From NCBI GenBank assembly GCA_041389885.1, contig JAWKRB010000025.1:60261-124260 (forward strand): a stretch of DNA of 64,000 bases, given 5' to 3'. Positions 51,215 through 59,525 of the stretch are shown here, in pieces; positions within the stretch are counted from its first letter, which is position 1; the number at the start of each line of letters is the position of its first letter. The notes under the pieces were generated by a model. The model did not search any database. It saw nothing but the letters and a program-made list of their open reading frames with translations, and was not told where the DNA came from. The translations under genes and the position numbers were made by a program. This DNA is from JAWKRB01 sp041389885 (lineage in GTDB: Bacteria > Myxococcota_A > Polyangia > Polyangiales > Ga0077539).

Positions 51215-52656
51215 CGACCGAGCACGCGCAAGACGAGGCGCGCGGGCACGACCCCGCGGCGGCCGCGCAGACGCTCCTCGCGCGCATGCGCCGGGCGCAC
51301 CGCGCGGCGCCCTTCAGCGACGCCGAGACGCGGCGGCGGCACCTCGAGCGCCTGGCCGACGTGCTCCTCGCGCGGCGAGAGGCCCTCGCCGACGCGGTGA
51401 GCGCAGACTTCGGGAGCCGCTCCCGGCACGAGACCCTCCTCGCCGAGGTGTGGGTCACGGTGAACGGCATCCGCCACGCGCGGGCGCACGTCGCGCGCTG
51501 GATGGAGCCGCAGCGCCGGGAGGTCCCCTGGGCCTTTCAGCCCGCGCGGGCCGAGCTCGTCCCGCAGCCCCTCGGCGTGGTCGGGATCATCTCGCCGTGG
51601 AACTACCCCGTGCAGCTCGCCCTCGCGCCCCTCACGGGCGCCCTCGCCGCCGGCGACCGTGCGATGATCAAGCCCTCGGAGCACACGCCGGCCACGTCCG
51701 AGCTGCTCCGCGCGATGATCTCCGAGTGCTTCGCGGAAGACCACGTCGCGGTGCTCCCCGGCGACGCGCGCTTCGCCGAGGCCTTCTCGTCGCTCCCCTT
51801 CGATCACCTCATCTTCACCGGCTCGACGCGCGTTGGCCGCAAGGTGATGCGCGCGGCCGCTGAGAACCTCACCCCGGTCACCCTCGAGCTCGGCGGCAAG
51901 TCCCCGGTGATCGTCGGCCGGGACGTCGAGCCCCGCGCGGCGGCCGCGAAGGTGATGCTCGGCAAGCTCGTGAACGCCGGGCAGACCTGCGTCGCGCCCG
52001 ACTACGCGCTCGTGCCCCGCGCGCGCCTCGACGCCTTCGTCGCGGGCGCGCGAGAGAGCGTCGCGGCGATGTACCCCACGCTGCGGAGCAACCCCGACTA
52101 CACCTCGCTCATCAGCGCCGGGCACCGCGATCGCCTGCGCGCGTGGCTCGAAGACGCCCGCGCGAAGGGGGCGGAGCTCGTCGAGCTCAACCCCGCGTCG
52201 GAGTCCCTCGAGGGCACGAACAAGCTCGCGCCGACGCTCGTGCTGGGCGCCACCGACGAGATGACCGTGCTCCAGGAGGAGCTCTTCGGCCCGGTGCTCC
52301 CGGTGCTGCCCTACGACTCCCTCGACGAGGCCATCGACCACGTCAACGACCGCCCGCGGCCCCTCGCGCTGTACTACTTCGGCCACGACCCTGGGGACGT
52401 CTCGCGCGTGCTCGACGAGACGGTGTCGGGCGGCGTGTGCGTCAACGAGACGCTGCTGCACGTCGGCGTCGACGACCTGCCCTTCGGCGGAGTCGGTCCG
52501 AGCGGCGTGGGGCACTACCACGGGCGAGAGGGCTTCGAGGCGCTCTCGAAGATGAAGCCCGTGTTCCATCAGGCGCGGGTCAACGGCTCGGCGCTGCTCC
52601 GCCCGCCCTTCGGCGCCGTGGCGCAGGGGCTCCTGCGGCTGCTCCTCGGGCGCTGA
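51211..52656 (+). CDS. Aldehyde dehydrogenase (coniferyl-aldehyde type)
   Basis: A 481-residue NAD(P)-dependent enzyme oxidising aldehydes to acids. Conserved pieces: IISPWNYPVQLALAPL, DRAMIKPSEHTP, FTGSTRVGRKVM, LELGGKSPVIV with the general-base Glu, and NAGQTCVAPDY with catalytic C260. EELFGPVLPVLPYDSLDEAI and FGGVGPSGVGHYHG follow. The C-terminal tail ending in a hydrophobic stretch (FGAVAQGLLRLLLG) is typical of the CALDH/fatty-aldehyde group. It is coupled to the glutathione peroxidase gene (ATGA), consistent with removal of lipid peroxidation aldehydes. Confidence 0.92.
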   Translation: MTTEHAQDEARGHDPAAAAQTLLARMRRAHRAAPFSDAETRRRHLERLADVLLARREALADAVSADFGSRSRHETLLAEVWVTVNGIRHARAHVARWMEPQRREVPWAFQPARAELVPQPLGVVGIISPWNYPVQLALAPLTGALAAGDRAMIKPSEHTPATSELLRAMISECFAEDHVAVLPGDARFAEAFSSLPFDHLIFTGSTRVGRKVMRAAAENLTPVTLELGGKSPVIVGRDVEPRAAAAKVMLGKLVNAGQTCVAPDYALVPRARLDAFVAGARESVAAMYPTLRSNPDYTSLISAGHRDRLRAWLEDARAKGAELVELNPASESLEGTNKLAPTLVLGATDEMTVLQEELFGPVLPVLPYDSLDEAIDHVNDRPRPLALYYFGHDPGDVSRVLDETVSGGVCVNETLLHVGVDDLPFGGVGPSGVGHYHGREGFEALSKMKPVFHQARVNGSALLRPPFGAVAQGLLRLLLGR

Positions 52657-52663
52657 CCCGCGT

Positions 52664-54265
52664 TCAGCCTGAGGGCGGAAGCACGCGCTGGGTGACGCGG
52701 AGCGTGTAGCTCGCGCGGTTGCCCCTGGCGCCGTCTCCGCCGTCTCGCACGTAGATCATGTACCAGCCGGGCTCCAGCAGCCTCGCGAGGCGCTCCTCCT
52801 GGCTCGTGCCCGCCGAGGCGACGATCGTCTCGCCGCGCATGTCGCGCAGCTCGAGGTCGACGTCGGTGTGGTCGCTCGGGCTGCCGCTGCCGTCGATGCG
52901 GAGCTCGAGGCGCAGCCAGCCCCGCTGCGTGAGGTGCACGCGATAGACCCGCAGCGCGTCAAAGCCGTTGCCGCCGCGAGGGGGACCGCCCGAGGGCGAT
53001 GGGTTCGTGAGTCCGTCGACCCGGTCGCGCACCTGACCGGGCACCGCGAGGTCGGTGGGCCACTCGGCGGTGAGGAGCGACTCGGGCTGACCCGTGCGAC
53101 GGAGCATGTCGCGCAGGGCGTCAGGGCTCAGGAGCGGCGCGCGCCCTCCCTCGGCGCGGGTGATGCGGCGGAGAAACGAGGCGAGGCACGGGTACGCGCC
53201 GGGCTCGTCCGAGAGCTCCATCATCGCGCGGAGCAGCGGCGCCGGGCCCAGCGCGACGCCGTCCTGGTCCTCGTCGGGGTACCCGTCGACGCCGTCCGTG
53301 AGGTCCCAGAGGATGTCGATGACCGAGGACTCGGCGCCCAGGCCCCGAGGCCCCTGGTCGCCCCGCTCGATGGCGTGGTCGACGCGGAGCGAGCCCTGCG
53401 GTTCGATGCCGATGGTGTCCTGGTACCGGGCCTCGCGGCGCACGGCGGCGGAGAGCCAGGTCGCGCGCCCCTCCTCCCACGCCAGGCCGGGATCGACGAG
53501 GTGCCCGCTCGGGTGCGACCCGCCCGGCGACGAATTGGTCGAGAGCCTGTCCATCACGAAGTGACCGAACTCGTGGAGGATGATCCCCTCGTCGTGCTCG
53601 TCGCAGTCGGTGGTGTGCTGCCGCCCGCGGTTGCCCCCCATGAGCTCGAGCATGTACCTCCCGCTGCGCGCGGGGCGCTCTCCGCGGTAGTAGCTCCACT
53701 CCGTGGTCACGCCGCGGCCCCAGTACACCGCGAGGGGCGGCAGCGGACGCCCGGTCCACTCGCGCACGGCCTCCGCGCCGCGGAGCACGGAGTCGGCGAT
53801 GTGAAACGCGCCCGCGGGGCCGAGCGGCGCCGTGTCTGACGCGTGCAGGTCGAGGGCGCCCGGCGACGCGGCGGGGACGCGCACCTCGTGGGGGTTCGAC
53901 CACTCGCCGTCGACGCTCACGCGCGACTCGAAGCCGTCGCGGGAGACGTCGGCGCGCAGCGCGAGGAACGCCGTCTGAGCGGGGGCGTCGAGGCTGTACC
54001 TCCCGGCGTCGTCGGTGCGCGTCGACGCCAGCGCCGCGCCCTCGGGCGAGAGCGCCACGACCTCGACGAAGCGCGCGGGTCGTCGCTCGAGCGCCGCGCT
54101 CGCCCCGCTGGGCGTCGGGTGTCGCGCGTCGTAGGTCGCGACGCCGCGCCAACGCGCGAGCCCGGCGGTGGCCAGGGTCGCCGCTCCGCGCGCCGTGGGC
54201 GTCGGCGAGCGCGCGCACGCGTGGAGGGCCGAGGCGAGCGCGAGGGCGGCGAGGGGGCTTCGCAC
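52664..54265 (-). CDS. Zinc-metalloprotease-like lipoprotein
   Basis: 533 residues. Lipoprotein signal ends SALHAC (lipid Cys 17). A beta-sandwich (PARFVEVVALSPEGAALAST, RTDDAGRYSLDA) precedes a metallopeptidase-like domain with HEFGH (H231, E232, H235) in IILHEFGHFVMDRL. The C-terminus (GWLRLELRIDGS, TDVDLELRDMRGE, PGWYMIYVRDGG) has a PPC (pre-peptidase C) pattern. No third zinc ligand can be assigned with certainty (candidate Glu in LAWEEGRATWLS, an ExxRATWL motif). A secreted or surface protease role is inferred. Confidence 0.75.
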   Translation of the reverse strand: MRSPLAALALASALHACARSPTPTARGAATLATAGLARWRGVATYDARHPTPSGASAALERRPARFVEVVALSPEGAALASTRTDDAGRYSLDAPAQTAFLALRADVSRDGFESRVSVDGEWSNPHEVRVPAASPGALDLHASDTAPLGPAGAFHIADSVLRGAEAVREWTGRPLPPLAVYWGRGVTTEWSYYRGERPARSGRYMLELMGGNRGRQHTTDCDEHDEGIILHEFGHFVMDRLSTNSSPGGSHPSGHLVDPGLAWEEGRATWLSAAVRREARYQDTIGIEPQGSLRVDHAIERGDQGPRGLGAESSVIDILWDLTDGVDGYPDEDQDGVALGPAPLLRAMMELSDEPGAYPCLASFLRRITRAEGGRAPLLSPDALRDMLRRTGQPESLLTAEWPTDLAVPGQVRDRVDGLTNPSPSGGPPRGGNGFDALRVYRVHLTQRGWLRLELRIDGSGSPSDHTDVDLELRDMRGETIVASAGTSQEERLARLLEPGWYMIYVRDGGDGARGNRASYTLRVTQRVLPPSG

Positions 54266-54274
54266 GCGGCGGGG

Positions 54275-54871
54275 TCAGTTCGAGGGGGAGAAGTTGAAGC
54301 GGACCTGCGCGAGCGCGCAGCCCCCGCGCGAGGCGGGCACGCGGAGGCGTCGCATCGCGGTCTTCACGCAGTCGACCAGCGCGCGGCTACGCATCGGGGT
54401 CGACACCTGCACGTCTTCGACGTGACCGCTGGTGTTGATCTTGAGCTGCGCGGTGAGCGGGCCGCGCAGGGTGTTGTTCGAGCGGAGCTCGCGCTCGTAG
54501 CAGGCGCGCAGCGAGCCGTAGTTCATCTGCGCGACGCGCTGGACCTGCGCGATGTCGACGGTGCCGGGGCAGGCGTCGACGTAGCGGGTCACGTACCGAA
54601 TGCGCGGCGCCGCGTTCTGCACGTCGGGCGGCGGCCCCGCGTCGGGCGCCTCGGGGGGCAGCTCGATCTGCTCGCCCACCTGCGGAGCGGCGAGGGGCAG
54701 CGACGGGGTGCCCGCGTCGACGACCATCGCCGTTCTCGGCGGGGGCGGAGGATCGGGGTTGCGGGTGAGGGTGTAGATCGCACCGCCGCCGCCGATCAGG
54801 AGCAGCAGGCCGATGATGGCGTACTTGGTGGTGCCGTCGCCCTTGGGGACGCCGACGGGTTCGCTGTCCAC
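54275..54871 (-). CDS. AgmX/PglI C-terminal domain protein (TonB-like)
   Basis: 198 residues from GTG 54871. A short cytoplasmic N-terminus, one membrane helix (YAIIGLLLLIGGGGAIYTL, about 17-34), a Pro/Ala-rich periplasmic linker, and a C-terminal domain (VQRVAQMNYGSLRACYERELR, LTAQLKINTSGHVEDVQV, LVDCVKTAMRRLRVPA) that fits the AgmX/PglI-type domain found in myxobacterial gliding-related proteins. The topology resembles TonB, but the usual TonB C-terminal fold is not evident. Its partner in a gliding or energy-transducing complex is not in the window. Confidence 0.8.
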   Translation of the reverse strand: MDSEPVGVPKGDGTTKYAIIGLLLLIGGGGAIYTLTRNPDPPPPPRTAMVVDAGTPSLPLAAPQVGEQIELPPEAPDAGPPPDVQNAAPRIRYVTRYVDACPGTVDIAQVQRVAQMNYGSLRACYERELRSNNTLRGPLTAQLKINTSGHVEDVQVSTPMRSRALVDCVKTAMRRLRVPASRGGCALAQVRFNFSPSN

Positions 54872-54949
54872 GCTGCCGATTCTCCTGCGCAGGTTCTCGC
54901 GCGGTCAGGAAGCTCCCTTAACCCCGCGAGGCGTGTTCATAGCATGGAA

Positions 54950-54969
54950 CGCAGGGCGTTCACCCTGCG
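54950..54969 (-). terminator. 7-bp inverted repeat downstream of a lipoprotein gene
   Basis: Arms CGCAGGG (54950-54956) and CCCTGCG (54963-54969) with a 6-nt loop, starting just past the stop of the minus-strand lipoprotein. Terminator-like, but without a T-run. Confidence 0.4.
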
Positions 54970-54974
54970 GCTTG

Positions 54975-56165
54975 TCAGCGCATGGGCACCTGCCACGGGC
55001 GCAGCCCGCGGAAGGTCACGATCGTCACCGAATCAGGAAAGACCCTGGCCCGGTAGCTCCCGAGGTGCACCAGGCGCATGTTCGCGTCGTAGCCGGTCGC
55101 GACCACGGTGACGGGCCCGGCGTTTAGGTCGAGGAGGGCGTAGGTGCCCAGCAGCGAGGTGCCGATGCCCCCGCGGGAGAGGTCGGGGAGGGGGTTGGTG
55201 TCGTTGTCCGAGAAGTACACGGTGGGCCCGTCCCAGACCCGTCGGGGGCGGCTCTCGACGGTGGCGTTGGCGAGGCGCACGTCGTCGCAGTCGTGGACCT
55301 CGCCCGCGAGCGCGCCGCGGCCCGCGCCGATGCCCTCGGTGAGCGCCGAGGTCGCCGGGATCGACTGCCAGTCTCCGTTGGAGATCACCCGCGCGTTGAA
55401 GCGCACGTGCCGGGCGCCGGGGACGTTCATCGGCAGCGCCTCGGCGTTCACCTCGGCGTTGCGCAGCATGACGTTGAAGTCGTAGATCTTGTGCGACCAG
55501 AGCATGCGCGCGGTGCTGTCGGCGGCGTCGGCCTCGGTCACGACCAGGAGCTCGGTCTCGGTGGGCACGTTCTCGATGTGGTACCCGCCGAGGTTGCGGG
55601 TGAACAGCACGCGGTCGCGGGTCGGCGACAGCACGTCTTCGGTGCCGTTCGCGGGGTGCGCGAGGTCTGAGACCGCGGTGCCGATCATCTCGCCCGGCGT
55701 CCCGTCGGCGTTGGGGCGGTAGACCGTCACGCGGATGTGCTGCGAGTCGTTGCCGTTGCCGAAGACGCGCACGTAGCCCCACATCGTGACGCGCTCTGAG
55801 GCGCCCGCGACGGGCCAGTTCGCGCGCTCGAAGCACGAGAGGTTCGCCGGGCCGACGTCGCCCGTGCGGCAGTACTCCCTACGCTGCGTGTCGTCGCAGT
55901 TCGTGCGCCGCACGGCCTGTCGGCGGGTCGGGGGCGCGATGCACACGCCGCAGGTCGAGACCTCGGAGCCCATGCACGTGCCCGCGGGGGTGTTGCAGTA
56001 GTCGTCCCCTGGGAGGCTGCCCGCGAAGCCGCTGTCCCCCGCGGCGGGGACGTCGCCCGGCGCGACGCCCGAGTCGACCACGGAGCCGTCGCGCGCGGTG
56101 GAGGTGGTGGAGCCTGAGCAGGCGGCGAGGGCGCCGAAGAGAATCGCGAGGCGAAGCGAGCGCAT
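54975..56165 (-). CDS. Lipoprotein, function unknown (Cys-rich N-terminal part)
   Basis: 396 residues with lipoprotein signal LRLAILFGALAAC. After an acidic, Asp/Ser-rich linker a Cys-containing region (DDYCNTPAGTCMGSEVSTCGVC, CDDTQRREYC) leads to a beta-rich body (VTMWGYVRVFGNGNDSQHIR, GYHIENVPTETELLVV, ARHVRFNARVISNGDWQ, GALAGEVHDCDDVRLANATV, TVVATGYDANMRLVHLGSYRA). The repeated beta pattern suggests carboxypeptidase-regulatory-like domains, as in the large PDZ protein. Function unknown. Confidence 0.65.
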   Translation of the reverse strand: MRSLRLAILFGALAACSGSTTSTARDGSVVDSGVAPGDVPAAGDSGFAGSLPGDDYCNTPAGTCMGSEVSTCGVCIAPPTRRQAVRRTNCDDTQRREYCRTGDVGPANLSCFERANWPVAGASERVTMWGYVRVFGNGNDSQHIRVTVYRPNADGTPGEMIGTAVSDLAHPANGTEDVLSPTRDRVLFTRNLGGYHIENVPTETELLVVTEADAADSTARMLWSHKIYDFNVMLRNAEVNAEALPMNVPGARHVRFNARVISNGDWQSIPATSALTEGIGAGRGALAGEVHDCDDVRLANATVESRPRRVWDGPTVYFSDNDTNPLPDLSRGGIGTSLLGTYALLDLNAGPVTVVATGYDANMRLVHLGSYRARVFPDSVTIVTFRGLRPWQVPMR

Positions 56166-56240
56166 AAAGGGTCCTCTCACAGGGGGTACGGGCGCCGGGA
56201 ACATACCACCGTTCGGGGCGACGACCCGGGTCGCGAAACA

Positions 56241-56270
56241 TTGAGGGGGCCTCAAGGGGAGTGATAGCGT
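56241..56270 (+). promoter_or_regulatory. Promoter of the small gene at 56278
   Basis: TTGAGG (56241-56246), an 18-nt spacer and TAGCGT (56265-56270), ending 7 nt before ATG 56278. This places the transcription start at or next to the ATG. Confidence 0.5.
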
Positions 56271-56277
56271 CCCTGCC

Positions 56278-56541
56278 ATGCCGCTCATCGAGACCGAGGA
56301 GGCGGCGCGCCGCCTCGCGCGCGCCATCGCCAGCGACCTCTCCCTCTACAACGAGGAGAAGATCACCCATGGCATTCAGAACGACACCCTCTTCGAGCAG
56401 ATCGCCGAGGAGATCGAGGAGGGGCGGCAGCTCTACAAGTCCCGCGTGTCGCCGCCGCTCTACGAGCGGAATTTCTACGGCCGCGCCATCGTGGACATCC
56501 TCGTGAAGTCGAAGCGGCACATCAAATCCAAGGTGTGGTGA
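56278..56541 (+). CDS. Small conserved hypothetical protein
   Basis: An 87-residue, mostly helical, charged protein (LYNEEKITHGIQNDTLFEQIAEEIEEG, YERNFYGRAIVDILVKS). Not recognised, but its composition (few Ala/Arg runs, normal Lys/Ile) suggests a real conserved gene rather than a GC shadow. It has its own promoter and overlaps the start of the pseudouridine synthase gene downstream. Confidence 0.7.
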   Translation: MPLIETEEAARRLARAIASDLSLYNEEKITHGIQNDTLFEQIAEEIEEGRQLYKSRVSPPLYERNFYGRAIVDILVKSKRHIKSKVW

Positions 56542-57488
56542 GCGCGACCCGCGCCTTTCGCCTCTCGGTGCACCCGAGCGAGGTCGGCGAGCGCGCGGAC
56601 CGTTGGCTCGCCGCGCGCCTGGCGTCGGAGGGGGTCACGCGCAGCGCCGCCACCCGGCTGTGCGACGAGGGACGCGTGCGCGTCGGCGAGGTCGCGGTGC
56701 GGCCCAGCGCGAAGCTCCGCGCGGGCGACGAGGTGCGGGTCGAGGTCCCCGCGCCCGAGGCCCTCGACGCGGTGGCCGAGGACATCCCCCTCGTCATCGT
56801 CTTCGAGGACGAGCACCTCCTGGTGATCGACAAGCCCGCGGGGATGGTGGTGCACCCATCCAAGGGGCACGCCGGCGGCACCCTGGTGAACGCCGTGCTG
56901 CACCACGCCGAGGTCGAGTCTGACGAGGGAGACGACCCGCTCCGGCCGGGCATCGTGCATCGCATCGACCGACTCACCTCGGGCCTCCTCGTGGTCGCGA
57001 AGACCGTGCGCGCGCACCAGGGGCTCGCGGCGCGCTTCAAGCTCCACGACATTCATCGGGTGTACCTCGCGCTCGCCGAGCGCGACCCTGGCACCCGCAC
57101 CTTCGACACGCTCCACGACCGTCACCCCGCACACCGCCAGCGCTTCACCTCGCGGGTCGAGACGGGGCGTCGCGCGGTGACGCACGTCGAGACCCTCGAG
57201 CGCCTGCTCGACGGCGCGGCGTCGCTGCTGCGATGCACCCTCGAGACCGGGCGCACCCACCAGATTCGCGTGCACCTCGGGGAGCACGGGAGCCCGATCC
57301 TGGGCGATCCCGTGTACGGGCGGCGGGCGCGCGACGCTCGGGTCGAGGCGGTGTCTCGCGCGCTGGGCCGGCAGGCCCTGCACGCCGCGGAGCTGGGCTT
57401 CGTGCACCCCGTGACGGCCGAGACGCTGCGCTTCACGTCTCCGCTCCCCGACGATTTCGCCGCCGCGCTCGCCGCGCTGCGGGGGTGA
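56535..57488 (+). CDS. RluA/RluD-family pseudouridine synthase
   Basis: 317 residues from GTG 56535 or 56538 (the latter gives a GTGA overlap with the upstream stop). An S4 domain (ERADRWLAARLASEGVTRSAAT) precedes the catalytic core: IVFEDEHLLVIDKPAGMVVHPS, HRIDRLTSGLLVVAK with the catalytic Asp, and CTLETGRTHQIRVHLGEHGSPILGDPVYG. RluD-like by layout; the RNA site cannot be assigned from sequence. A paralogue is at 46.7 kb. Confidence 0.92.
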   Translation: MVSATRAFRLSVHPSEVGERADRWLAARLASEGVTRSAATRLCDEGRVRVGEVAVRPSAKLRAGDEVRVEVPAPEALDAVAEDIPLVIVFEDEHLLVIDKPAGMVVHPSKGHAGGTLVNAVLHHAEVESDEGDDPLRPGIVHRIDRLTSGLLVVAKTVRAHQGLAARFKLHDIHRVYLALAERDPGTRTFDTLHDRHPAHRQRFTSRVETGRRAVTHVETLERLLDGAASLLRCTLETGRTHQIRVHLGEHGSPILGDPVYGRRARDARVEAVSRALGRQALHAAELGFVHPVTAETLRFTSPLPDDFAAALAALRG

Positions 57489-57496
57489 CCGCGTCG

Positions 57497-58147
57497 CTAT
57501 CCGCGGTGCCGCGCGAAGGCGACGAGGGCGTTCACCGCGAGGTCGAGCATCGCGGGGTCGGGCTCGTAGCCGGGCCATCGGATCCAGAGCGTTCCTGACT
57601 GCGCGCACAGCACGAAGGGGCGCTGGGCGAGCTGCGCCAGGCCCGCGCGCACGCGCCGGTCGTCGAGGTGGCGCGCGGGGGACCACGGGTCGGCCCACAC
57701 GGCGCACGCGTCGTCGAAGCGCGCGTCGGAGAGGTCCATCTGGCGATAGCCCGCGACGGGCTCGCGGTGCTCGACGCGCGCGCGGGAGACCACGATCATC
57801 GACCCGGTCGCGGCGCCGAGCGCGCGCGCGGCGACGGAGGTGTGCGGCATCTTCCTACGCTCCTTCGCCGTGGCCGAGGGGGCGACGAGCTGCTCGGGGT
57901 CGAGCTCCATGCCGTCGACGCTCACGTGCACGCCGTCGACCTCGCCGTTGACCCTGGGCGCGGTGAGCTCGAAGCCGAAGGGGCGCGACGGCTCGAAGCT
58001 CAGCCCGCGCCTCGCGGCCCACGCCTGCCACACCGGGTCGAGGGCGACGATCGCGCGGTTCTTCTGGACCTGCGCGGCGAAGGACCTCGCGGCGGCGACG
58101 GCGGCCGCGGCGCCTCCGATGAGCAGAACGGCGAGCTCTTCGGTCAC
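57497..58147 (-). CDS. Membrane-anchored hypothetical protein
   Basis: 216 residues from GTG 58147. The N-terminus has an uncleaved hydrophobic segment (LAVLLIGGAAAAVAAARS). The rest (SRPFGFELTAPRVNGEVDGVHVSV, TGSMIVVSRARVEHREP, FVLCAQSGTLWIRWPGYEPDP) is soluble alpha/beta. No family recognised. It lies 4 bp from the stop side of the DUF72 gene upstream and probably shares its transcript. Confidence 0.6.
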   Translation of the reverse strand: MTEELAVLLIGGAAAAVAAARSFAAQVQKNRAIVALDPVWQAWAARRGLSFEPSRPFGFELTAPRVNGEVDGVHVSVDGMELDPEQLVAPSATAKERRKMPHTSVAARALGAATGSMIVVSRARVEHREPVAGYRQMDLSDARFDDACAVWADPWSPARHLDDRRVRAGLAQLAQRPFVLCAQSGTLWIRWPGYEPDPAMLDLAVNALVAFARHRG

Positions 58148-58151
58148 GGCG

Positions 58152-58808
58152 TCAGCGGTCGAGGAGCTTACGCATGCGCTTGGCGTCGGCGTACATGTCG
58201 ACGTTGGCGAAGACCGCGATGCACTCCGCGGCCTGGGTGCGCGCGATGACCTCGGCGGCGGCGGCGAGGGGCGGGTCTTCGTAGCGCGACTTGTACCCGG
58301 CGGGCCCCGTGAGGCGGTAGTACCCGCGGGGGACCTTGCCGAAGGCTGGGTGCCGCGAGGGGTCGCGCGCGACGAGCACGCCGAGGTCCTTCACGGTGGC
58401 CTCGGCCTCTTTGAGCTCCCACGACGCGGGGGGCTCCCAGACGAAGGGCTTGTCGGTCGTCGCCGCGGCGCGCTCGAAGAAGGCGTGAACGGCCGCGCGG
58501 TTCGGCTTCGACGCCGTCATTTCGGGGGCAGAGAGCACGACGATGGCGCGCGCCTCGAGGTCGCGCGCGACGGGCAGAAAGGCCTCCCACGCGGCGTCGG
58601 AAGCGGCGCTGGGCTTGAAGTGATCGGCGCTGATCTCACGCGGCGCGAGGGCGGTGAACACGAAGCCCTCGGGAGACTCCCGGCGCCAGCGGCGCACGAT
58701 GGCCGGACCCGGGACCCCGAGGAACGTGTCGGCGACCTCGGCGAGCACGAATTCCTTGAGGTACCGCGTCGCGGGGACCGGGAAGCCGGAGCAGCCGATG
58801 AGGGTCAT
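58152..58808 (-). CDS. DUF72 (YecE) family protein
   Basis: A 218-residue TIM-barrel protein of the DUF72 family: LIGCSGFPVPATRYLKEF at the N-terminus, SPEGFVFTALAPREISADHF, VVLSAPEMTASKP, PRGYYRLTGPAGYKSRYEDP with the conserved YRLHG-like segment (here YRLTG), and ECIAVFANVDMYADAKRM with the final N-motif. The biochemical activity of the family is unknown. ATG 58808 is preceded by TATACT 8 nt upstream. Confidence 0.88.
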   Translation of the reverse strand: MTLIGCSGFPVPATRYLKEFVLAEVADTFLGVPGPAIVRRWRRESPEGFVFTALAPREISADHFKPSAASDAAWEAFLPVARDLEARAIVVLSAPEMTASKPNRAAVHAFFERAAATTDKPFVWEPPASWELKEAEATVKDLGVLVARDPSRHPAFGKVPRGYYRLTGPAGYKSRYEDPPLAAAAEVIARTQAAECIAVFANVDMYADAKRMRKLLDR

Positions 58809-58816
58809 GGGGCGGG

Positions 58817-58863
58817 AGTATAGTCCAGCCGGGCCCGGACCGCGCGCGGAGTGGTGATACCCT
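58817..58863. promoter_or_regulatory. Divergent -10 elements for DUF72 and the YrdC/YciO-family gene
   Basis: TATACT on the minus strand (58822-58817) ends 8 nt before ATG 58808; TACCCT on the plus strand (58858-58863) ends 11 nt before ATG 58875. No Shine-Dalgarno sequence on either side. Confidence 0.45.
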
Positions 58864-58874
58864 CCGCCGCCCCT

Positions 58875-59525
58875 ATGCGGATCGAGATCCACCCCGACCA
58901 CCCCGAGCCTCGCAAGATCGCGCGCGCCGTCGACGCGCTGCGCCGCGGCGGCTGCATCGCGTACCCCACCGACACCGTGTACGGCCTCGGCTGCGCCATG
59001 AGCGACAAGCGCGCCGTCGACTCGCTCTACGCGATGAAGCGCATGCCGAAGGACCACGCGCTCGCGCTGGTGGTCCCCGACCTCTCGGGGATCACTCAGT
59101 TCGCCGTCGTCGAAGACTTTCACTACCGCTTCATCAAGCGCCTGGTGCCAGGACCGTACGTGTTCATCCTCGCCGCGACGCGCGAGGTGCCGAAGATCCT
59201 GATGATGAAGCGCAAGAGCGTGGGCATCCGCGTGCCCGGCCACGAGGTGCCGCTCGCGCTGGCGCGGGCGCTGGGCGAGCCGATCCTCTCGACGACGGCG
59301 TCGCACCCGGCCGACGGGCCCGAGGCGCTGCAGGACCCTGACGAGATCGCCTCGCGCTTCCCCGGACTGGAGGTCGTGCTCGACGCGGGGCTCGGCGCGC
59401 TGCACCCGAGCACGGTGCTCGACCTCACGGCCCGCGAGCCGTCGCTGGTGCGCGCGGGCGCCGGGATGGAGCTCCTCGAGAAGCTCTACGGGCTTCGCTC
59501 CGTCGGCGGCGACGATGACGCGTAG
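58875..59525 (+). CDS. L-threonylcarbamoyladenylate synthase family protein (YrdC/YciO)
   Basis: 216 residues. YrdC-type domain: GGCIAYPTDTVYGLGCAMSD, then KRMPKDHALALVVPDL, LVPGPYVFILAATREVPKIL, KRKSVGIRVPGHEVPLAL, LGEPILSTTASHPADG and VLDAGLGALHPSTVLDLT. By the motif KxxPKDHAL and length it is closer to YciO than to TsaC. TsaC makes the t6A precursor for ANN-decoding tRNAs; YciO members are weaker or of unclear role. ATG 58875 chosen over GTG 58851 because of the -10 position. Confidence 0.9.
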   Translation: MRIEIHPDHPEPRKIARAVDALRRGGCIAYPTDTVYGLGCAMSDKRAVDSLYAMKRMPKDHALALVVPDLSGITQFAVVEDFHYRFIKRLVPGPYVFILAATREVPKILMMKRKSVGIRVPGHEVPLALARALGEPILSTTASHPADGPEALQDPDEIASRFPGLEVVLDAGLGALHPSTVLDLTAREPSLVRAGAGMELLEKLYGLRSVGGDDDA